Part shown: positions 25,211 to 38,370 of the stretch, one piece after another | Layout of the letters: each line of letters begins with the position of its first letter | Position numbering within the stretch: position 1 is the first letter of the stretch | Position numbers and translations under genes: made by a program | Origin: Pyrrhoderma lamaoense | Taxonomy: Eukaryota; Basidiomycota; Agaricomycetes; Hymenochaetales; Hymenochaetaceae | Assembly: GCA_002794735.1 (NCBI GenBank) | Contig: NBAZ01000011.1 | Coordinates: 124,001 to 188,000, forward strand | Reading direction: 5' to 3' | Length of the DNA stretch: 64,000 nucleotides | The notes under the pieces: model-generated | What the model was told of the DNA's origin: nothing | The model's database searches: none | Seen by the model: only the letters and a program-made list of their open reading frames with translations

Positions 25211-26886
25211 ATTATTCAACCAGAAAGAGTCCAGAAATACTACTAGCATACCTCTTTCTGGGGAAATACAAAAGAGAGACGGAGGCTCATTCATTACGAG
25301 TTTTAGTAGCGACCGAGACCAAGACATTTCTATAACGGATATCTCTTGTCTTGTCTTCGGGTGCCAACCTTCCAGCCCTGTGTTCCCATAGATATTAACT
25401 CCTTATCGCTTCTGCCATACTTTCAGCTTGTATGACTCAGTATCATATTCACTATTCACTCTTTACAAAGGGTGTTTAATCCTGACATGATAGATGAGCA
25501 GCAAGTCGTTTTCACTAAGCCACTCACACAGATCTTCTAAACAATAATAAACACTACAAAACACGGTAAAGAAAAGCTTTATATCTACTCCCGTAAAGAT
25601 ATTATTTAAATTTATGATATATTGCGTCGTTTGAGCTTTGTATCAGCATATCTCAGTATGCGTGACAATTGTGTACCTTCAAGTATGTCGGTCTCCATAC
25701 AGATTTAATTCAAAACACTTCCGCACGTAAACAGCTAGTCGATACACAATTTGTTCTTTGTTATCGACAAAAAAAACATATGTCTAGAGGTCAGGTAAGA
25801 CATATATGTACATGTGAATATTGTTTTTTCCTAAGACTAGACATTCGTATCTAGGCTGTGGCTGACACAATCGTGGCTTAGAACGTGAGGTCGCACCTCC
25901 CTCCATCTGGTTATGAGACTCTACGGATTGGGTTTTTCTCAATATCTCTTCCCAGGCCTTCAATTTCTAGACATGATACTCAGAGATATTCGTACGGCGC
26001 TAGAGAGAGCGTAGATAAGGCTGATTGTATGGAAGAGGGTAACCATAAATGTTAACAATGGTAAAGCAGCGAGGGAGAAAGGAGGGTCTAGGCTTTTCGG
26101 GTGAATGTGTCACATTAATCGGTTTGGTCGGGCTGGTAGATTGCGCATGTCGAGCTACTAGTAGCCAGGCAAGTTTAGAACCTGTTTGTGGGCTACAAAC
26201 AACGGCTATCTGGTCCGGGATACTCGGCCTAGTAATGACATAGATGTTTTGAGTAAACTATTTCTCATTATCGTATGCATATAAACACAAGATAGATAGA
26301 ATATTTGAAGCTTCTGTCTGTGACTCAGTAAAGTATAACTGAGGTGAAGATTGCTAGCGTTAGCTCCAGAAGATGTTTTATAGATCACAGTAGAGAGCTC
26401 GAGTACTTAGTTCCAAACGAGAACGTATGTAGATGCACGTCTTACTCCTGATATTAAGACACAGACATATTTCTTTCCTTACATGGGACGTGAATGTGAA
26501 CCCTATTTTACTATCTATTAGCATACAGTCATGCATAGAAGATGTTTCAGTTCGACACTATAAGATGGAGGCTAACATGCCTATAGGGCGTACTATGCCG
26601 CATATCCTTGAGATGACGCTTCTGAAATCATACGGATGCTTTCTTTCTACAGTGAATAGTTATAACTTAAAACCTCATAGTGCGCGTTGAAAAGATCTTA
26701 TTGTATTTTGCGATACAGCAGGAGTCTCGTATGTTCAATAACAATTGCAATGATAGTGTCTTACTATCTCTCGATAATAGATCACAGCCTATGTCACGTC
26801 TCTCTTTATCACTCTACAATCTTTTTGAGATTATAACCCGACGGCTATCGGTCTCTGTTTCAGTAAAATGAATAGTTTTGATATCG

Positions 26887-27045
26887 AGTTTCGGAAGTCG
26901 GAAGAGTAATGCTGACATGGACACAGACTCATTCTAAACCTACCTAGGAGAGAATGTCTATATAACCCCCCCTTCATTCGACCACTTCTTCCATCCAACT
27001 CCCTTCCTTCCCCATCATTCCCTCCTCTAGTCAATTTCTTCATAA
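26887..27045 (+). promoter_or_regulatory. Promoter-like module, plus orientation, U2
   Basis: TTCGGAAGTCGGAAGAGTAA, then AAACCTACCTAGGAG, TATA-like CTATATAACC (26958-26967) and a CT-rich tract. No open frame follows. Confidence 0.4.
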
Positions 27046-27295
27046 GTTCGAGCTCACTTTTTGCTACTGACTCTCACGTTCTAGATGATTTTTGTAGTTG
27101 AATTTTTCTAGGTGCCTGAGTAGTCCAACCCCGCTGGCATCGAAGTAGCCCTCATTCCTACATTCGTTTTGCACTCGCCTTAGCTCACCGTCCTTTGGTC
27201 TCGCTCCGTCTCGGATACTACTTTGGTCTCTCGATTGATCGACGTTCATCTTTAATTCGTTCCTTCCTTCGTTTTGCATTCGTCTCTTCAAGAAT

Positions 27296-27445
27296 AGCCA
27301 TCGGGGTAACCCCCCTCGTCCAAAGTCCTTATAACGCAAGCTTGGGTGTAAATAGATATGATTTTCCCCGATCATGTCTATCTACACTCAATTCTTGCGT
27401 TATAAGGACGTTTTAGGGGGGGATGAGGGTTCAACTCTGATGGCT
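27296..27445. repeat. Long hairpin, type M, unit U2
   Basis: GTCCTTATAACGCAAG pairs with CTTGCGTTATAAGGAC without mismatch. Pairing continues with several mismatches to a centre TTTTCCCCGATC. Confidence 0.85.
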
Positions 27446-27605
27446 CCGACCCCTTCACACGTATACTTACCGGGTTCAGCTTTACTTGAGTGGACATTTC
27501 CGTCGAACATATTTTGAATTTAACTCTTATTTCGACCGAGTCTGTTGTCAGGCGAATTGAAGTGAACGGAGGTGTGACTATAGCAGAAGGGGGAGTGATG
27601 GCTGT

Positions 27606-27921
27606 TTACAACTCGAGATCCCTTAATTCGTCCTAGACACTGCCGAAATTTCCTCAATCATGGTCCAGTTCTTGTAATTCAAGTATTTCAGATTACAGAC
27701 ATTTTAGCATGTCAATTTGTTATTGACTACAGCTGAACATGCTTACGTCGAATTTCAATTCAGAGGGGTCGTTTGTCGCTCCGTTCTCGAGGGAATCAGA
27801 GATGCGAAACAGAAATAAAAGGAGGGAATCAACTTTTCATTCAAGCGAACATCACTTACCTGTATTGAAGGTTTTTTCTCTGTGTATCTGAAAAATACTT
27901 TTAATCCTCCTTCTACGGATG
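27606..27921. repeat. Dispersed repeat R2, copy 2, between U2 and U3
   Basis: Matches 15566-15900 from TTTACAAC to CTTCTACGGATGA. It replaces the X block at this unit boundary, so it was either inserted here or an X block was lost. Confidence 0.8.
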
Positions 27922-29153
27922 AAGCGCTATCAATTCGTTGATACCACCATCCTTTTCCGCTGTATGCTTACTATCAAGTAGCATGCACAAGCTGGAATGT
28001 TTGAATTCTTTGATACGTGGTTTCATGATGCTTTGGGACGATGAGGGAGGAATAAATGGTTCTCAGAAAACGATGGGAGATTCTAGGACACGGTCGTGTC
28101 AGCCTCAGCCTACGTGCAGATACTTGATACTGTCCGTAGCCGATTTTACGCATATACATGTTTAACGATCGACTCGTTTACTATCAATCTGCATATAGTT
28201 CCATGCACAGGCCAACGCTATATTATAGAGGCTGACAAGCCCAAGGATATGATTTGTCGCATATCCTTGAGATGCCGTTTCAGAAAGCAAAGCATTGACT
28301 TGCATTCTCGCTTGGAAATAAGATCACATCGCGCGCGTTGAAAAACATACATGTATATAACGAGCTTTACTTGCTGTTTTGTAAAGTTTATCATTGTTCG
28401 TTGTTTCGAAGTACTCGTGAATGGCTTATTAATGAACAAAGTGTCGAGTCCTTGACAGACGTATCATACAAATGCGGCTAGTTTGAGACTCTGCCCGTGC
28501 GGCGAACTGTATGAGGTTTGGCTCTCAGTTTCCGTATTTTATTCAAAGTTCGGATAAGGCTTCTTACACTGCCTGTGGAAGAGGAAAACGAAATGTAAAT
28601 CATCGGATATTCTGTACTTGTATTCAATACATGAATAGAATTATGTAGTGAGAGCAGTCCAGAACACAACGTTTAGGACCTATAACAAGTCTCACCTCTA
28701 GAAACACTTTTAACGAAACTGTCTTACGAGCCTACTTAACGTCTCTTTACCACCATTTTACCTTTTCAGATCATAATCCAGACGCCTCTCGGTAACACTT
28801 TTACTGGACTAAGGATGAAACTGATACCCGAAACTCGGAAAGGTCGGAATTCAGAAGGATAAGGTTGACAATAACAGTCCAGGCTCGACCTTCTTTTGTC
28901 TGGACTCGACCCGAAACCTGCCAGGTGGATACTGTATCTCTTTGTATCCCCCTTCCCTCCGAAACTAACTTTTTCCATCTAAATTTCTTCCCTTTAACTG
29001 CCTACTATCTCCGCTTTCGTTTGGTTACCTACCTTTTCTTTGTCTATCCTATCCACGATGCGGTCACTTTAACTTCCTATTGTACCTTACATTCATATTA
29101 CGCAGATCACTCCTGACATTTTCACCCTTCTAAACATTCAATATCTCGTTGTG

Positions 29154-29320
29154 AGCCATCGGGGGAAAACCCTAATTCTACGGAGACCGTATAATGCAAG
29201 AAAAGTGTGTTAATAGATATAATTTCCCTTAGTTATGTCTATTCACACACAAGTTCTTGCATTACTTGGGCTATTTAGGGAGGGAGGGGGGGTAAAGGGT
29301 CACCTTCTCTGATAGCCCTG
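29154..29320. repeat. Long hairpin, type C, unit U3
   Basis: TATAATGCAAGAAAAGTGTG pairs with ACACACAAGTTCTTGCATTA around TAATTTCCCTTAGTTA. The outer arms are GAGCCATCGGGGG and CTTCTCTGATAGC. Confidence 0.8.
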
Positions 29321-29999
29321 ACCACCTCACATGCATACTCCTGGGGTTGAACCTTCCGAGTGGCGACTTCCGTTAGAGACCCTTCGAAATTTGCTTCCGT
29401 ATTGCTCGAGTCGACCTCTCATTCCAAATACGAGCTGAACTTGTCCTTGACCCCGTCTCTTCTGTCGTTCCTTTCTTCGTCATGTGCGTGTCGTACTACC
29501 GATCTCTGCCTAGCATCAACCGTCTCCCTCTAGTCAAGACGTTTAGCTTCTTCCTCCCGCCCCATCGTACTCCCTATAGTTACAAATTTAGTGTCCGAGA
29601 TCTCCAACTTTCTCCTCAAATCTAGTTTTAAAGTACATGCGTCCCGCTTCCGACATCTAAATCGCTTTTCCCTGACAAACTTCTTCGTATCGCAGGTTCC
29701 CTATTCTTCGACCATGTTGGTTTTCTTCGCCCTCCTCATAGTCACTCTAAGCACCGTCCTTCAATCATCCTGTAATTCATCCATCCTCCAATACTATCCG
29801 TCCATAATGCGTTCGTTCTGGCTCTAGTCCTCAGCAACTCGCCCATTTTGAATACAAATCGAAGGCGTTAACAAAGGAGAACCTGGTGTAAATCGGGAGG
29901 ACGTACCCGAGCGAGTCGGGGTGGAGAGACGTTCAAGGGAGGGACTCGCTCTAAGGAAGACGTTCCTGGCAAAGACGAGGTCTAGAGAACGATGCTACG

Positions 30000-30270
30000 A
30001 AAGAAGAAAGGGTAAGCACTGGCATACTGCCAATTTATCCAGCTCCGGGAGACACCTAAAATGAAGGCCATGAAAGAAAGGATGGGAGGAAAGGAGAGCG
30101 GAAATGATGGAATGACGGAAGATGGATGGGGAAGAAAGATGCGAAAATTGATGTGATTATATACAGGTGGCTCTCTAGGTGAGTTTGGAACGAGTCTTGA
30201 ACAAAAAATAATGTCGGATCGTAATGTAAGTGTCAGCATTATTCTTTCGGATCTCAAACTCTGCTTTCGG
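30000..30270 (-). promoter_or_regulatory. Promoter-like module, minus orientation, U3
   Basis: On the minus strand: AATGCTGACACTTACATTAC, CACCTAGAGAGCCACC, TATA box (near 30157-30163), CT-rich tract. Mirrored at 63070-63320. No gene follows. Confidence 0.45.
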
Positions 30271-31994
30271 AATGGTGTCTCTATCCAATCAGAAAGAGTC
30301 CATAACCACTACTAGCATACTTCGTTCTGCAAAAGACAAAAGAGAATGAGAAGCCGAGTCATAATAAGTTATGAATTTTAGTATCGACCGAGACCAAGAC
30401 ATTTCTACAACGGATGTCTCTTCTCGTCTTCGGATGCCAGCTTTCCAGCCCTGTATCACCATAGATAGTAACTCCTTAACGTTATAGCTATACTTTCAAT
30501 TTGTATGATAGAGTATCATATTCAATGCACTATTTGACAAAGGAAATTCTTTCCGACCTGTGACTGGAACATGTTGGAGGGTCGGCAAGTCATATTGTGT
30601 AAGCCATTCATAGCTCCTTCTAAATAATAATAATTACTGCAAAACACGAGTAAAGAGAAGTTTGGTTACTTTCCGAAAACTATATTAGTTAATTTTATGT
30701 TGCAAGGTACAGTGGGTCGTTAGAGCTTTAAACAGCATTTCAAACACGCATGAGAACCGTGTACCCTCAAGTATATCGGTCTCCATACAGATTTAATTCA
30801 AAACACTTCTCGCACGTTGACAGCTAGTGAATACACAATTTTGTTCTTTGTTGTCGACAAAAAAATCTATATGTCTAGAAATGAGGTAAAACATTTGTGT
30901 AGATATTGTTTTAGCTAAGACTAGACATTCGCATCTAGGCTGTGGCTAACACAATCGTGGTTTAGAATGTGAGATCCCACCTCCCTCCATTCGGTTATAA
31001 GATACTACGGATTTGTTTTTTTCAATCACTCTTCCAGGCCTTCCATTTCCAGACTAGACATTTAGCAATGCACATAAAGAGCTAGATAGAGGGGAGATTT
31101 GGTTGGTTGTATGAAAGAGTGTAGCCATAATTGTTAATAGTAGTGATACCAGAGGGGAGAAGGGAGGGTCTAGGATTTTGCGGAACATGTCACACTGTCT
31201 GGTAGGTCACACTGTCTGGTAGATTGTGCGTGTAGAGCTACTATGAAAGTTTATAACCTATTTCAAACAGTGACTGTGGGTTACCGATAATGGCTGACTG
31301 GTCCGGGATACTCGGCCTAGTGATGGCGTTGATGTCTTGAGTGTACTACTTCTCTATTATCGTATGCGTATCACCATGCGACATGTATAGAAATACAAGA
31401 TATAAAGAGTATTTGAAGCCTTTGTATTTGATATAAGAAAGTATAACTGAGGTGTCGATTGTTAGCATCAGCGTCAAAGGTCGATTTCTAGACTAAGACT
31501 ACAGTAGAGAGCTCGAGTACTCAGTTCCGAACGAAACCGTATGTAGGTGCACGTCTTACCCCTGTCATCAAGACACGGGCTGGCTTCTTTCATTCCGTGG
31601 GACGTGAACGCGAACGCTTTTTTACTATCTATTGACATACGGTCATGCATAGGAGATGTTTCAGTTCTAAACTATAAGATGGAGGCTAACATGCCTTGAC
31701 GGCGTACTATGCCGTGTATCCATTCGGGTGCTTTCATTCTCGAGTGAATAGTTACAACTAAAAACCACATAATGCGTGTTGCAGAGATCTTACACAAACT
31801 TTGTCCGTGATTTGAGATACAGCGGGAGTCTCGTATGTTAAGAAACACTTGCAATAACAGAGTCTTACGATCTCTCAATAATATATCACAGCCTATGTCA
31901 CGTCTCTCTTTATCACTCTTTTGTCTATCTGTGATTACAACCCGACAGCTCTTGGTTTCAATCTCAGTGAAAAAGTGGCTTGTTTGATACCGAC

Positions 31995-32150
31995 ATTCGG
32001 AAGCCGGAAGAGTAATGCTGACATTAACGACACAGACTCATTTGAAACCTACCTCGGAGGATATGTTTATATAAACCTCACTTCATTCGCCCACTTCTCC
32101 CATCTAACTTCCTTCCTTCCCCATCCTTCCCTCCTCTTGTCAACTTGTCT
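31995..32150 (+). promoter_or_regulatory. Promoter-like module, plus orientation, U3
   Basis: TTCGGAAGCCGGAAGAGTAA, TTTGAAACCTACCTCGG, TATA box TTATATAAAC (32068-32076), CT-rich tract. Mirrored at 61240-61385. No open frame follows. Confidence 0.45.
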
Positions 32151-32415
32151 ATAAGAGCAAGCTCACCTACCGCTACTGACCTTAATTTCTAGATGATTTT
32201 TGTAGTTGAATTTCTCAAGGTGTTTGAACAGTCTAACCCCACTGACATCGAAGTAGCCCTCCTCCCTACGTTCGTTTTGCACTCGCCTTAGCTCACTGTC
32301 CTTTGGTCTCGCTCCGTCTCGGATACTATTTCTGTCTCTCGATCGATCGACGTCCAACGTTAATTCCTTCCTTCCTTCGTTTTGCACTCGTCGATACTAT
32401 TCCCTCTTCAAGATT

Positions 32416-32568
32416 AGCTATCGGGGTAATACCCCTCCTTCAAAGTCCTTATAACGCGAGAATTGGGTGTAAATAGATATGATTTTCCACGATCATGTCT
32501 ATCTACACTCAATTCTTGCGTTATTAGGACTTTTTTTGGGGGGAAAGGGTTCGTTCAACTCTGATGGA
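32416..32568. repeat. Long hairpin, type M, unit U3
   Basis: AGTCCTTATAACGCGAGAAT pairs with ATTCTTGCGTTATTAGGACT. The centre is TTTTCCACGATC. Mirrored by the hairpin at 60805-60954. Confidence 0.85.
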
Positions 32569-34779
32569 TCCGGTCCCTCCACACGTATACATACTGGGTT
32601 CAGCTTTACCTCGGTGGACAACTCCGTTGAATATCTTTCGAGTTTAATTCTGGTTTCAATCGAGTCAGATGTCAGGAGAAAGGAATTGAACGGGGTGGGA
32701 CTATAGCAGAAGAGGGAGTGACAGTTGGGCAGAGTGGAAGAACCAGGACAAGGGTGGGGTGGATGGTAAACTTATGAATGGATGAGGTGAAGGGGTGATC
32801 CGGCAAAATTGTGGGGAGGCCAGATGAGGGGATGGGGGCGAGAGGAGGGAATGAGACAAAAAAGGTGGTTTCATGTTACAATACTACCATTCCTTCAATC
32901 GTCCTTCAAACTATACATACTTCTCTAAGCAAAATTCCAGTTGATCTTTCTGACGTTGTATATCTCAAGCTTCATTACGATAATCTTAATAATCGTATAC
33001 GTCATGCACGTATATGCAATCGGATATCAATACTCCAAGTCAAACTTGTATATATAAAACACTACACGTTATCTGATAATCTGACTTACCCGAGGGATCA
33101 CTGGTACGGACTCTCTGACTGCTGGCTGCCGGTACTCGCTCCAGACGCAGTATATGCAATTCGTTTTACATAGTTTCCGCGCCCCTTACGCTGCTATCCT
33201 GAACGTATTGAGCTGATGGCTTGTAGATTGATGGATATGGTGGTGGAGACATTAATGTTGATAGTTGTGGTGTGTATCGACCGTCGGGATTGATGAGGAT
33301 TTTAGTTCTCTGAGACTGTTCGAGTGACCTGTATCACTCGAGTTACATCTAAACTTGTTATGATTCGGAAGCCGAAATATCAGACAAGCTTAAAACTAGA
33401 TGGAAGACTGCCAGTGGCTGGTCCCAAGTCCTTGGTCTAGAACACTATCAGTCCGTTGAGACCACCATCCGTTCCGCTAGCTCTGTATGCAAACTATTAA
33501 GTAGAGTGAATAAATTTGTTGTGATCATTTGGATCTTTTATTCGTGATTTCATGACGCCTGAGGACGATGAGGGAGAAAAAAATGGTCCTCGGAAAACGT
33601 TGGCTGTTCTAGGACACGATCATGTCAGCCTCAGCCTACATGCAGATATTGATACTATCCGTAGCCGATTGCATACGCATGTATAACGATCGACTCCCGA
33701 CAGTTTATTATTAATCTGCATATGGTCCATGCATAGGCCAACGCTATATGATCGGAGGCTGCTAAGCCCAAGGATATGATTTGTCTCATGTTCTTGAGAT
33801 GCCGTCTCAAATCTCGTACTTTGCAGTATTTGTCGCCGTTTTGATGGATTAATGAATGGCTTAGTAAAGAATGGTTTGTCGAGTCATTAACTGATGTAGC
33901 ATACAAATGCGGCTAGTTTGATATTGACTGAACGTTAATCAGATAAGTTTTTGTGTGAGTGAGACTACCCGTGCGGCGAACTGTATACCCTGAGTTTCTA
34001 TATTTTGTTCAAGGTTCGGATACAGCTTTACACATCGTCATAGAAGAGGCTGATGGAGAGTCAGTCATCGGATATTCTGTACTAGTATTCAACGCATGAA
34101 TGGATTTGAGTAGTGCGAGCAACGAAGTCTTCCAATGTCCGGAACACAACCAGCCTAAACGCTTGGGACCCACAACAAGCCTCACCTCTAGAAATACTCG
34201 TAACGAAACTGTCTTACGAGCCTACTTAACGTCTCTGTACCACCCTTTCCCTCCTTTCACATCATAATCCTGACGCCTCTCGGTATCAGTCCTACTGGAC
34301 AAAGGATTATTCTGATACTTGAAAGTCGAAAAGTCAGAAGTCGGAGGTTTAAGGATGACATAAACACTCCGGGCTGGACCTTCTTTTGTCATGATTCAAC
34401 CTAAACCTGATCAAGAGCAGATGATATCTCTTATAACCCGGAGTGCATTCTTTTTAAGTGGCTTCGAAAGAACCACTTTCCTACATACTTTTTTCACTCG
34501 CCCTAACTCACCATCTTCTTTGTTTTCGTTACGGTACCTATATCTTCCTGCGGCCACCTGAACTACCTATCGCACCTTTCACTTCACACCCAACAGAAAT
34601 TCCACCACTGTCCTCCGTTCGATATGACACCTGCGTGTATTGCCGTCTAATCGTAATCAAATACGCATCCACCTTCGTCCCAACGTACACTTGCAATACC
34701 CCCGCCCATCCTTATCGATTTACACCCATATATAAATCGTTTCTTCTGTAATTGCCACAGGACTTCCCTACGCCTCCCT

Positions 34780-34920
34780 CCTCCTACGAAGTCCATATAA
34801 TGCAAGAAATGTGTATTGATAGATATAACTTCCCCCAGTTATGTCTACTCACACGCAAAATTCTTGCATTACTTTGGCTTTGTAGGGTGGGATGGAGGGA
34901 GATGGTTCACCTCCTCTGAT
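34780..34920. repeat. Long hairpin, type C, unit U4
   Basis: TATAATGCAAGAAATGTGTA pairs with ACACGCAAAATTCTTGCATT around TATAACTTCCCCCAGTTATG. Mirrored by 58615-58762. Confidence 0.82.
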
Positions 34921-35584
34921 CGCTTCGTCCACATCACGTTCATAATACTTGGATTAGATTTGTCCGGATGATATTCTTCGTTGGGCATCCTACGAATTTG
35001 GCTTCAGCACCGACCCAATCGTCCAACCATCCCAAGTACAGATTGTACATGCCCTTGATCTCCTTTCCGATGTCAATTCGTCCTTCGTCTAATACTTGTC
35101 ATGATATTGTCCTGTGACCAGCATGATCAGTCTCCCTACTACCAAGACGTTTGGGGTCTTCCTCCCGCCTCATCGCATTCCCTACACCTACTCAGATCTG
35201 GTGTTCGTAATTTCCAGCTTTCTCTTCAGATTTGTTTTCAAAATATGCGTCCCGATTCCGACATCTAAATAGCTTTCCCCTAAATAAAAGTTTCGCAGGG
35301 TCCCTAATCTCCGACCATGTTGTTACTCCCCGCCCTTCCCATAGTCCTTTCATCCACCAACCTTCTCCCATCTTGTATTTAAGTCACTTTTCTCGCTTAA
35401 CTACCTCTATTGCATTCCTTCCGGCTCTGATTTGAAGGTGTTAACGATAAAGAGACGATTGTAATTGTGGAGGACGACCTACGCGAGTCTGGGTGGAGAG
35501 ACGTTTGTTTGTGGGAGGAACTCGAATCGAAGGATGCGCCTCAGGTCACGGACGAGACTGGGAGCGATGCTAGGGAATAAGAAA

Positions 35585-35850
35585 GATAAGCACTAAAATA
35601 ATTCCAATTTATCCAGATTCGGGGAGCCATCTAAGATGAAAATCAGTGAAAGACGGGCAGGGAGAAGGAAAGTGGAGATGGTGGAAGGATCAGAAGATAG
35701 ATGGGGAGGAAAGGAGCGAAATTTGATGAGATTATATACAGGTGCCTCCCCAGGTAGGTATGGAACGTGTCTTGAACAATATAATTGTTGTGTCGGATCG
35801 TGAGTGTCAGCATTATTCTTCCGGATCTCGAACACTGGTTTCGGAACGGA
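35585..35850 (-). promoter_or_regulatory. Promoter-like module, minus orientation, U4
   Basis: On the minus strand: AATGCTGACACTCACGATCC, then CATACCTACCTGGGGAGG, TATA box (near 35732-35739), CT-rich tract. Mirrored at 57690-57950. No gene follows. Confidence 0.45.
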
Positions 35851-37529
35851 ATCTCTATCCAATGAGAACGAGTCCAAAACTACTACTAACGTTCTTCTCT
35901 CTAATAGTTCTGGCAAAGAAAAAGAGAGAGAGAGAGAGAGGCTCACACATAGTGAGTTATGAATTTTAGTATCGATCGAGACCAAGACATTTCTATAACG
36001 AATGTCTCTTCTCTCTTCTTCGGATGATAGCTTTCCAGCCCTGTGTTGTTCCAGAGATAGGAACTCCTTATTGTTTCTGCTATAATTTTAAATTTGTATG
36101 TTTGAGTATCATATTCACTACTTCACTCTTACAAAGGAAGTTCTTTCCGAACTGCGACTGGGACATGATGGAGTATCGGCAAGTCGTCTTGACTAAGCCA
36201 CTCACACAGATCTTCTAAACAATAATAAATACTACAAAATACGAGCAGAGAGAAACTTAGCAGACTACTCTCTTAAAAGATACTACTTATTCTTATATTA
36301 TATTGGGTCGTTCGAGCCTTGTATCAACATGTTAAGTGCGCGTAAGAATAGTATACCCTCAAACATGAAGATCTGAATCAAAACACTATGGATATGTCAT
36401 TTGATAGTGAATACGCATTTTTGTTCTTTGTTATCGACAAAAGGAGCTGTATTTCTAGAGGATAGGTAAAACATATATGTACATGTGAATTTTGTCTTGC
36501 CTGTAGCTAGACATTCACATCTAAGCTGTAGCTAACACAATCGTGGTTTAGACCTTGATTATGAAGACTACGGATTGAGGATTTTATCGATTACTCTTCC
36601 CAGGCCTTCCATCTCCAGACATGATATTCGACAGTATACATACGGAGCTGAAAGGAGCGGAGATATGGTTGGTCGTATGGTAACCATGATTGTTAATAGA
36701 GGTGGTATTAGTGAGGGAGAAAGGAGGGTCTAGGATTTTGTCACATTATTTTGATTTGGACTGGCTGGTAGATTGTGCAAGCCAAACCACTACTATTAAG
36801 GAGTTTAGAACCTGTCTGTAGGGGAACCGATAATGGCTGGCTGGCCCGGGATACTCTGCCTAGTAATGCCAACGATATTTTGAGTGTATTCATTCTCTAT
36901 TATCGTATGCGTATCACCATGCGACATGTATAGAAAAACATTATATGAAGGGTATTTGAAGCTTTTGTATATGATTTAGCAAAGTATGAGTGAAGTGACG
37001 ATTGTTAGAGTCAGCTCCGGAAGACGAATTCTAGATTACAGTAAAGAGCTCAAGCATTTAGTTCCAATCGGAACCGTATGTAGATGCACGTCTTTCTCAT
37101 GATTTTAAGACACAGGCTTACTTCTTTTCCGTTCATGAGACGTAAAAATGAACGTTTTTCTCATTATCGATCATGAACAGAGGATGTTTCGGTTCAACGC
37201 TATCAGATGGGAGGCTAACATACTTGAGGACGTACTATGCTGCGTATCTTGAGGAGCCGCTTCTGAAACCATTCAGTGGCTTTCTTGAGTGAATAGTTAC
37301 TATTAACAATTGGAAACTACATAGTGCGCGTTGAAAATATCTTACTGTATTTCGCGATACAGCGGGAGTCTGTATGTTCAATAACAATTGCAATAATAGT
37401 GTCTTACTATCTCTCAATATTAGATCACAGCATATGTTACGTCTCTCTTTATCACTCTTTTGTCTTTTCGAGACTATAACCCGACGGCTCTCTGTCTCGG
37501 TTTCAGTGAATAAATGAGTAGTTCTGATA

Positions 37530-37690
37530 TCGAGTTTCGGAAATCGGAAGAATAGTGCTGACAATAACGACACGGACTCATTTGAAACCTACCTAGGAGA
37601 ATATGTCTATATAAACCCCCTTCATTCGCCCACTTCTCCCATCCAACTCCCTTCCTTCTCCCATCAATCTCTCCCCTCGTCAACTTCTCT
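37530..37690 (+). promoter_or_regulatory. Promoter-like module, plus orientation, U4
   Basis: AGTGCTGACAATAACGACAC, TTTGAAACCTACCTAGGAG, TATA box CTATATAAAC (37608-37617), CT-rich tract. Mirrored at 55905-56000. No open frame follows. Confidence 0.45.
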
Positions 37691-37926
37691 ATAAAACTTA
37701 ACTCACCTCTCGCTTCTGACCTTATTTTCTAGATGATTTTTGCAGTCGATTTTCTTAAGGTGCTTGAGTAGACTAACCCCTCTAGCATCGAAGTAGCCCT
37801 CATTCCTATGTTCGTTTCGCACTCGCCCTACTTACGATACTCCATCCTTCCTCTCGATCGACGTCCACCGCTACTTCGTCCCTTCCTTCGTTTTGCACTC
37901 GTCGATACTCTTTTCTCTTCAAAATT

Positions 37927-38084
37927 AGCCACGGGGGTAACCCCCCCCGTCCTCTAAAGTCCTCATAACGCAAGAATTGGGTGTAAATAGATATGTTTTC
38001 CCCGATCATGTCTACCTACACTCAATTCTTGCGTTCTTGGACCTTCCAGGGAGGGGGGATGGATTGGTTTCAAACCTGATGGCT
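37927..38084. repeat. Long hairpin, type M, unit U4
   Basis: AACGCAAGAATTGGGTGTAA pairs with CTACACTCAATTCTTGCGTT. The centre is GTTTTCCCCGATC. The outer left flank has a GGGGGTAACCCCCCCC run. Mirrored by 55709-55862. Confidence 0.85.
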
Positions 38085-38370
38085 CCGGTCCCCTCTTCAA
38101 GTATAATTACCGGGCTCAGCTTTATCTGAGTGGACAACTCCGATGAGTTTCTTTCGAGTTTATTTCTGGTTTCGACTGAGTCAGGTGTCAGGAGTAAGGA
38201 AGTGAATGGAGGTGGGACTATAGGAGAAGGGGGAGTGACGGTTGGGCTGAGTGGAAGAACCAGGCCAAGGTGGGTGGATGATAATTTTTGGAATGGATGA
38301 GGTGGAAAAATGAGGGGGGGGGGGTTCGAAAAGAGGGAATGGGAGGAGAGATGAGGGAAAGAGAGAAAGC

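Larger units (their letters stand above)
22241..27605 (+). repeat. Array unit U2 (about 5.4 kb), non-coding
   Basis: Same landmark order as U1: X block 22246-22860, GTGTCAGCC block near 23260, CTTGAGATG block near 23430, minus module 24960-25210, CTAGACATTCGTATCTAGGC near 25837, plus module 26887-27045, M hairpin 27296-27445. About 250 bp that hold the first hairpin in U1 (18040-18260) are missing near 24310-24320, with unit sequence resuming at CATACTCCTGAGATTAG. Confidence 0.8.
27922..32860 (+). repeat. Array unit U3 (about 4.9 kb), part of the left arm of the giant inverted repeat
   Basis: Landmarks in order: GTGTCAGCCTCAGCC near 28096, CTTGAGATG near 28266, C hairpin 29154-29320, minus module 30000-30270, CTAGACATTCGCATCTAGGC near 30921, plus module 31995-32150, M hairpin 32416-32568. 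Its sequence from about 29.3 kb onward is mirrored at 60.7-64.0 kb with visibly higher similarity than to U1, U2 or U4. Non-coding. Confidence 0.8.
32861..38370 (+). repeat. Array unit U4 (about 5.5 kb), inner part of the left arm
   Basis: Landmarks: partial X block (32930-33130), ATGTCAGCCTCAGCC near 33623, CTTGAGATG near 33793, C hairpin 34780-34920, minus module 35585-35850, CTAGACATTCACATCTAAGC near 36505, plus module 37530-37690, M hairpin 37927-38084, G-rich tail to about 38370. It is mirrored by 55410-60690. It is the last unit before the single-copy core. Confidence 0.82.

Noticed and set aside
35593..35985. 130-codon frame in U4 (and its partner at 57614-57940) as a gene
   Set aside because: Its partner exists only because the DNA is duplicated. 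In U2 and U3 the equivalent frame is shifted and altered, and the composition follows the TATA/CT module.
15901..38370. Array as a centromere
   Set aside because: Tremellomycete centromeres are gene-free and rich in Tcn-type retroelements. No reverse transcriptase or integrase remnant is visible here, and gene-bearing DNA lies between the repeat blocks. It cannot be excluded without CENP-A data.
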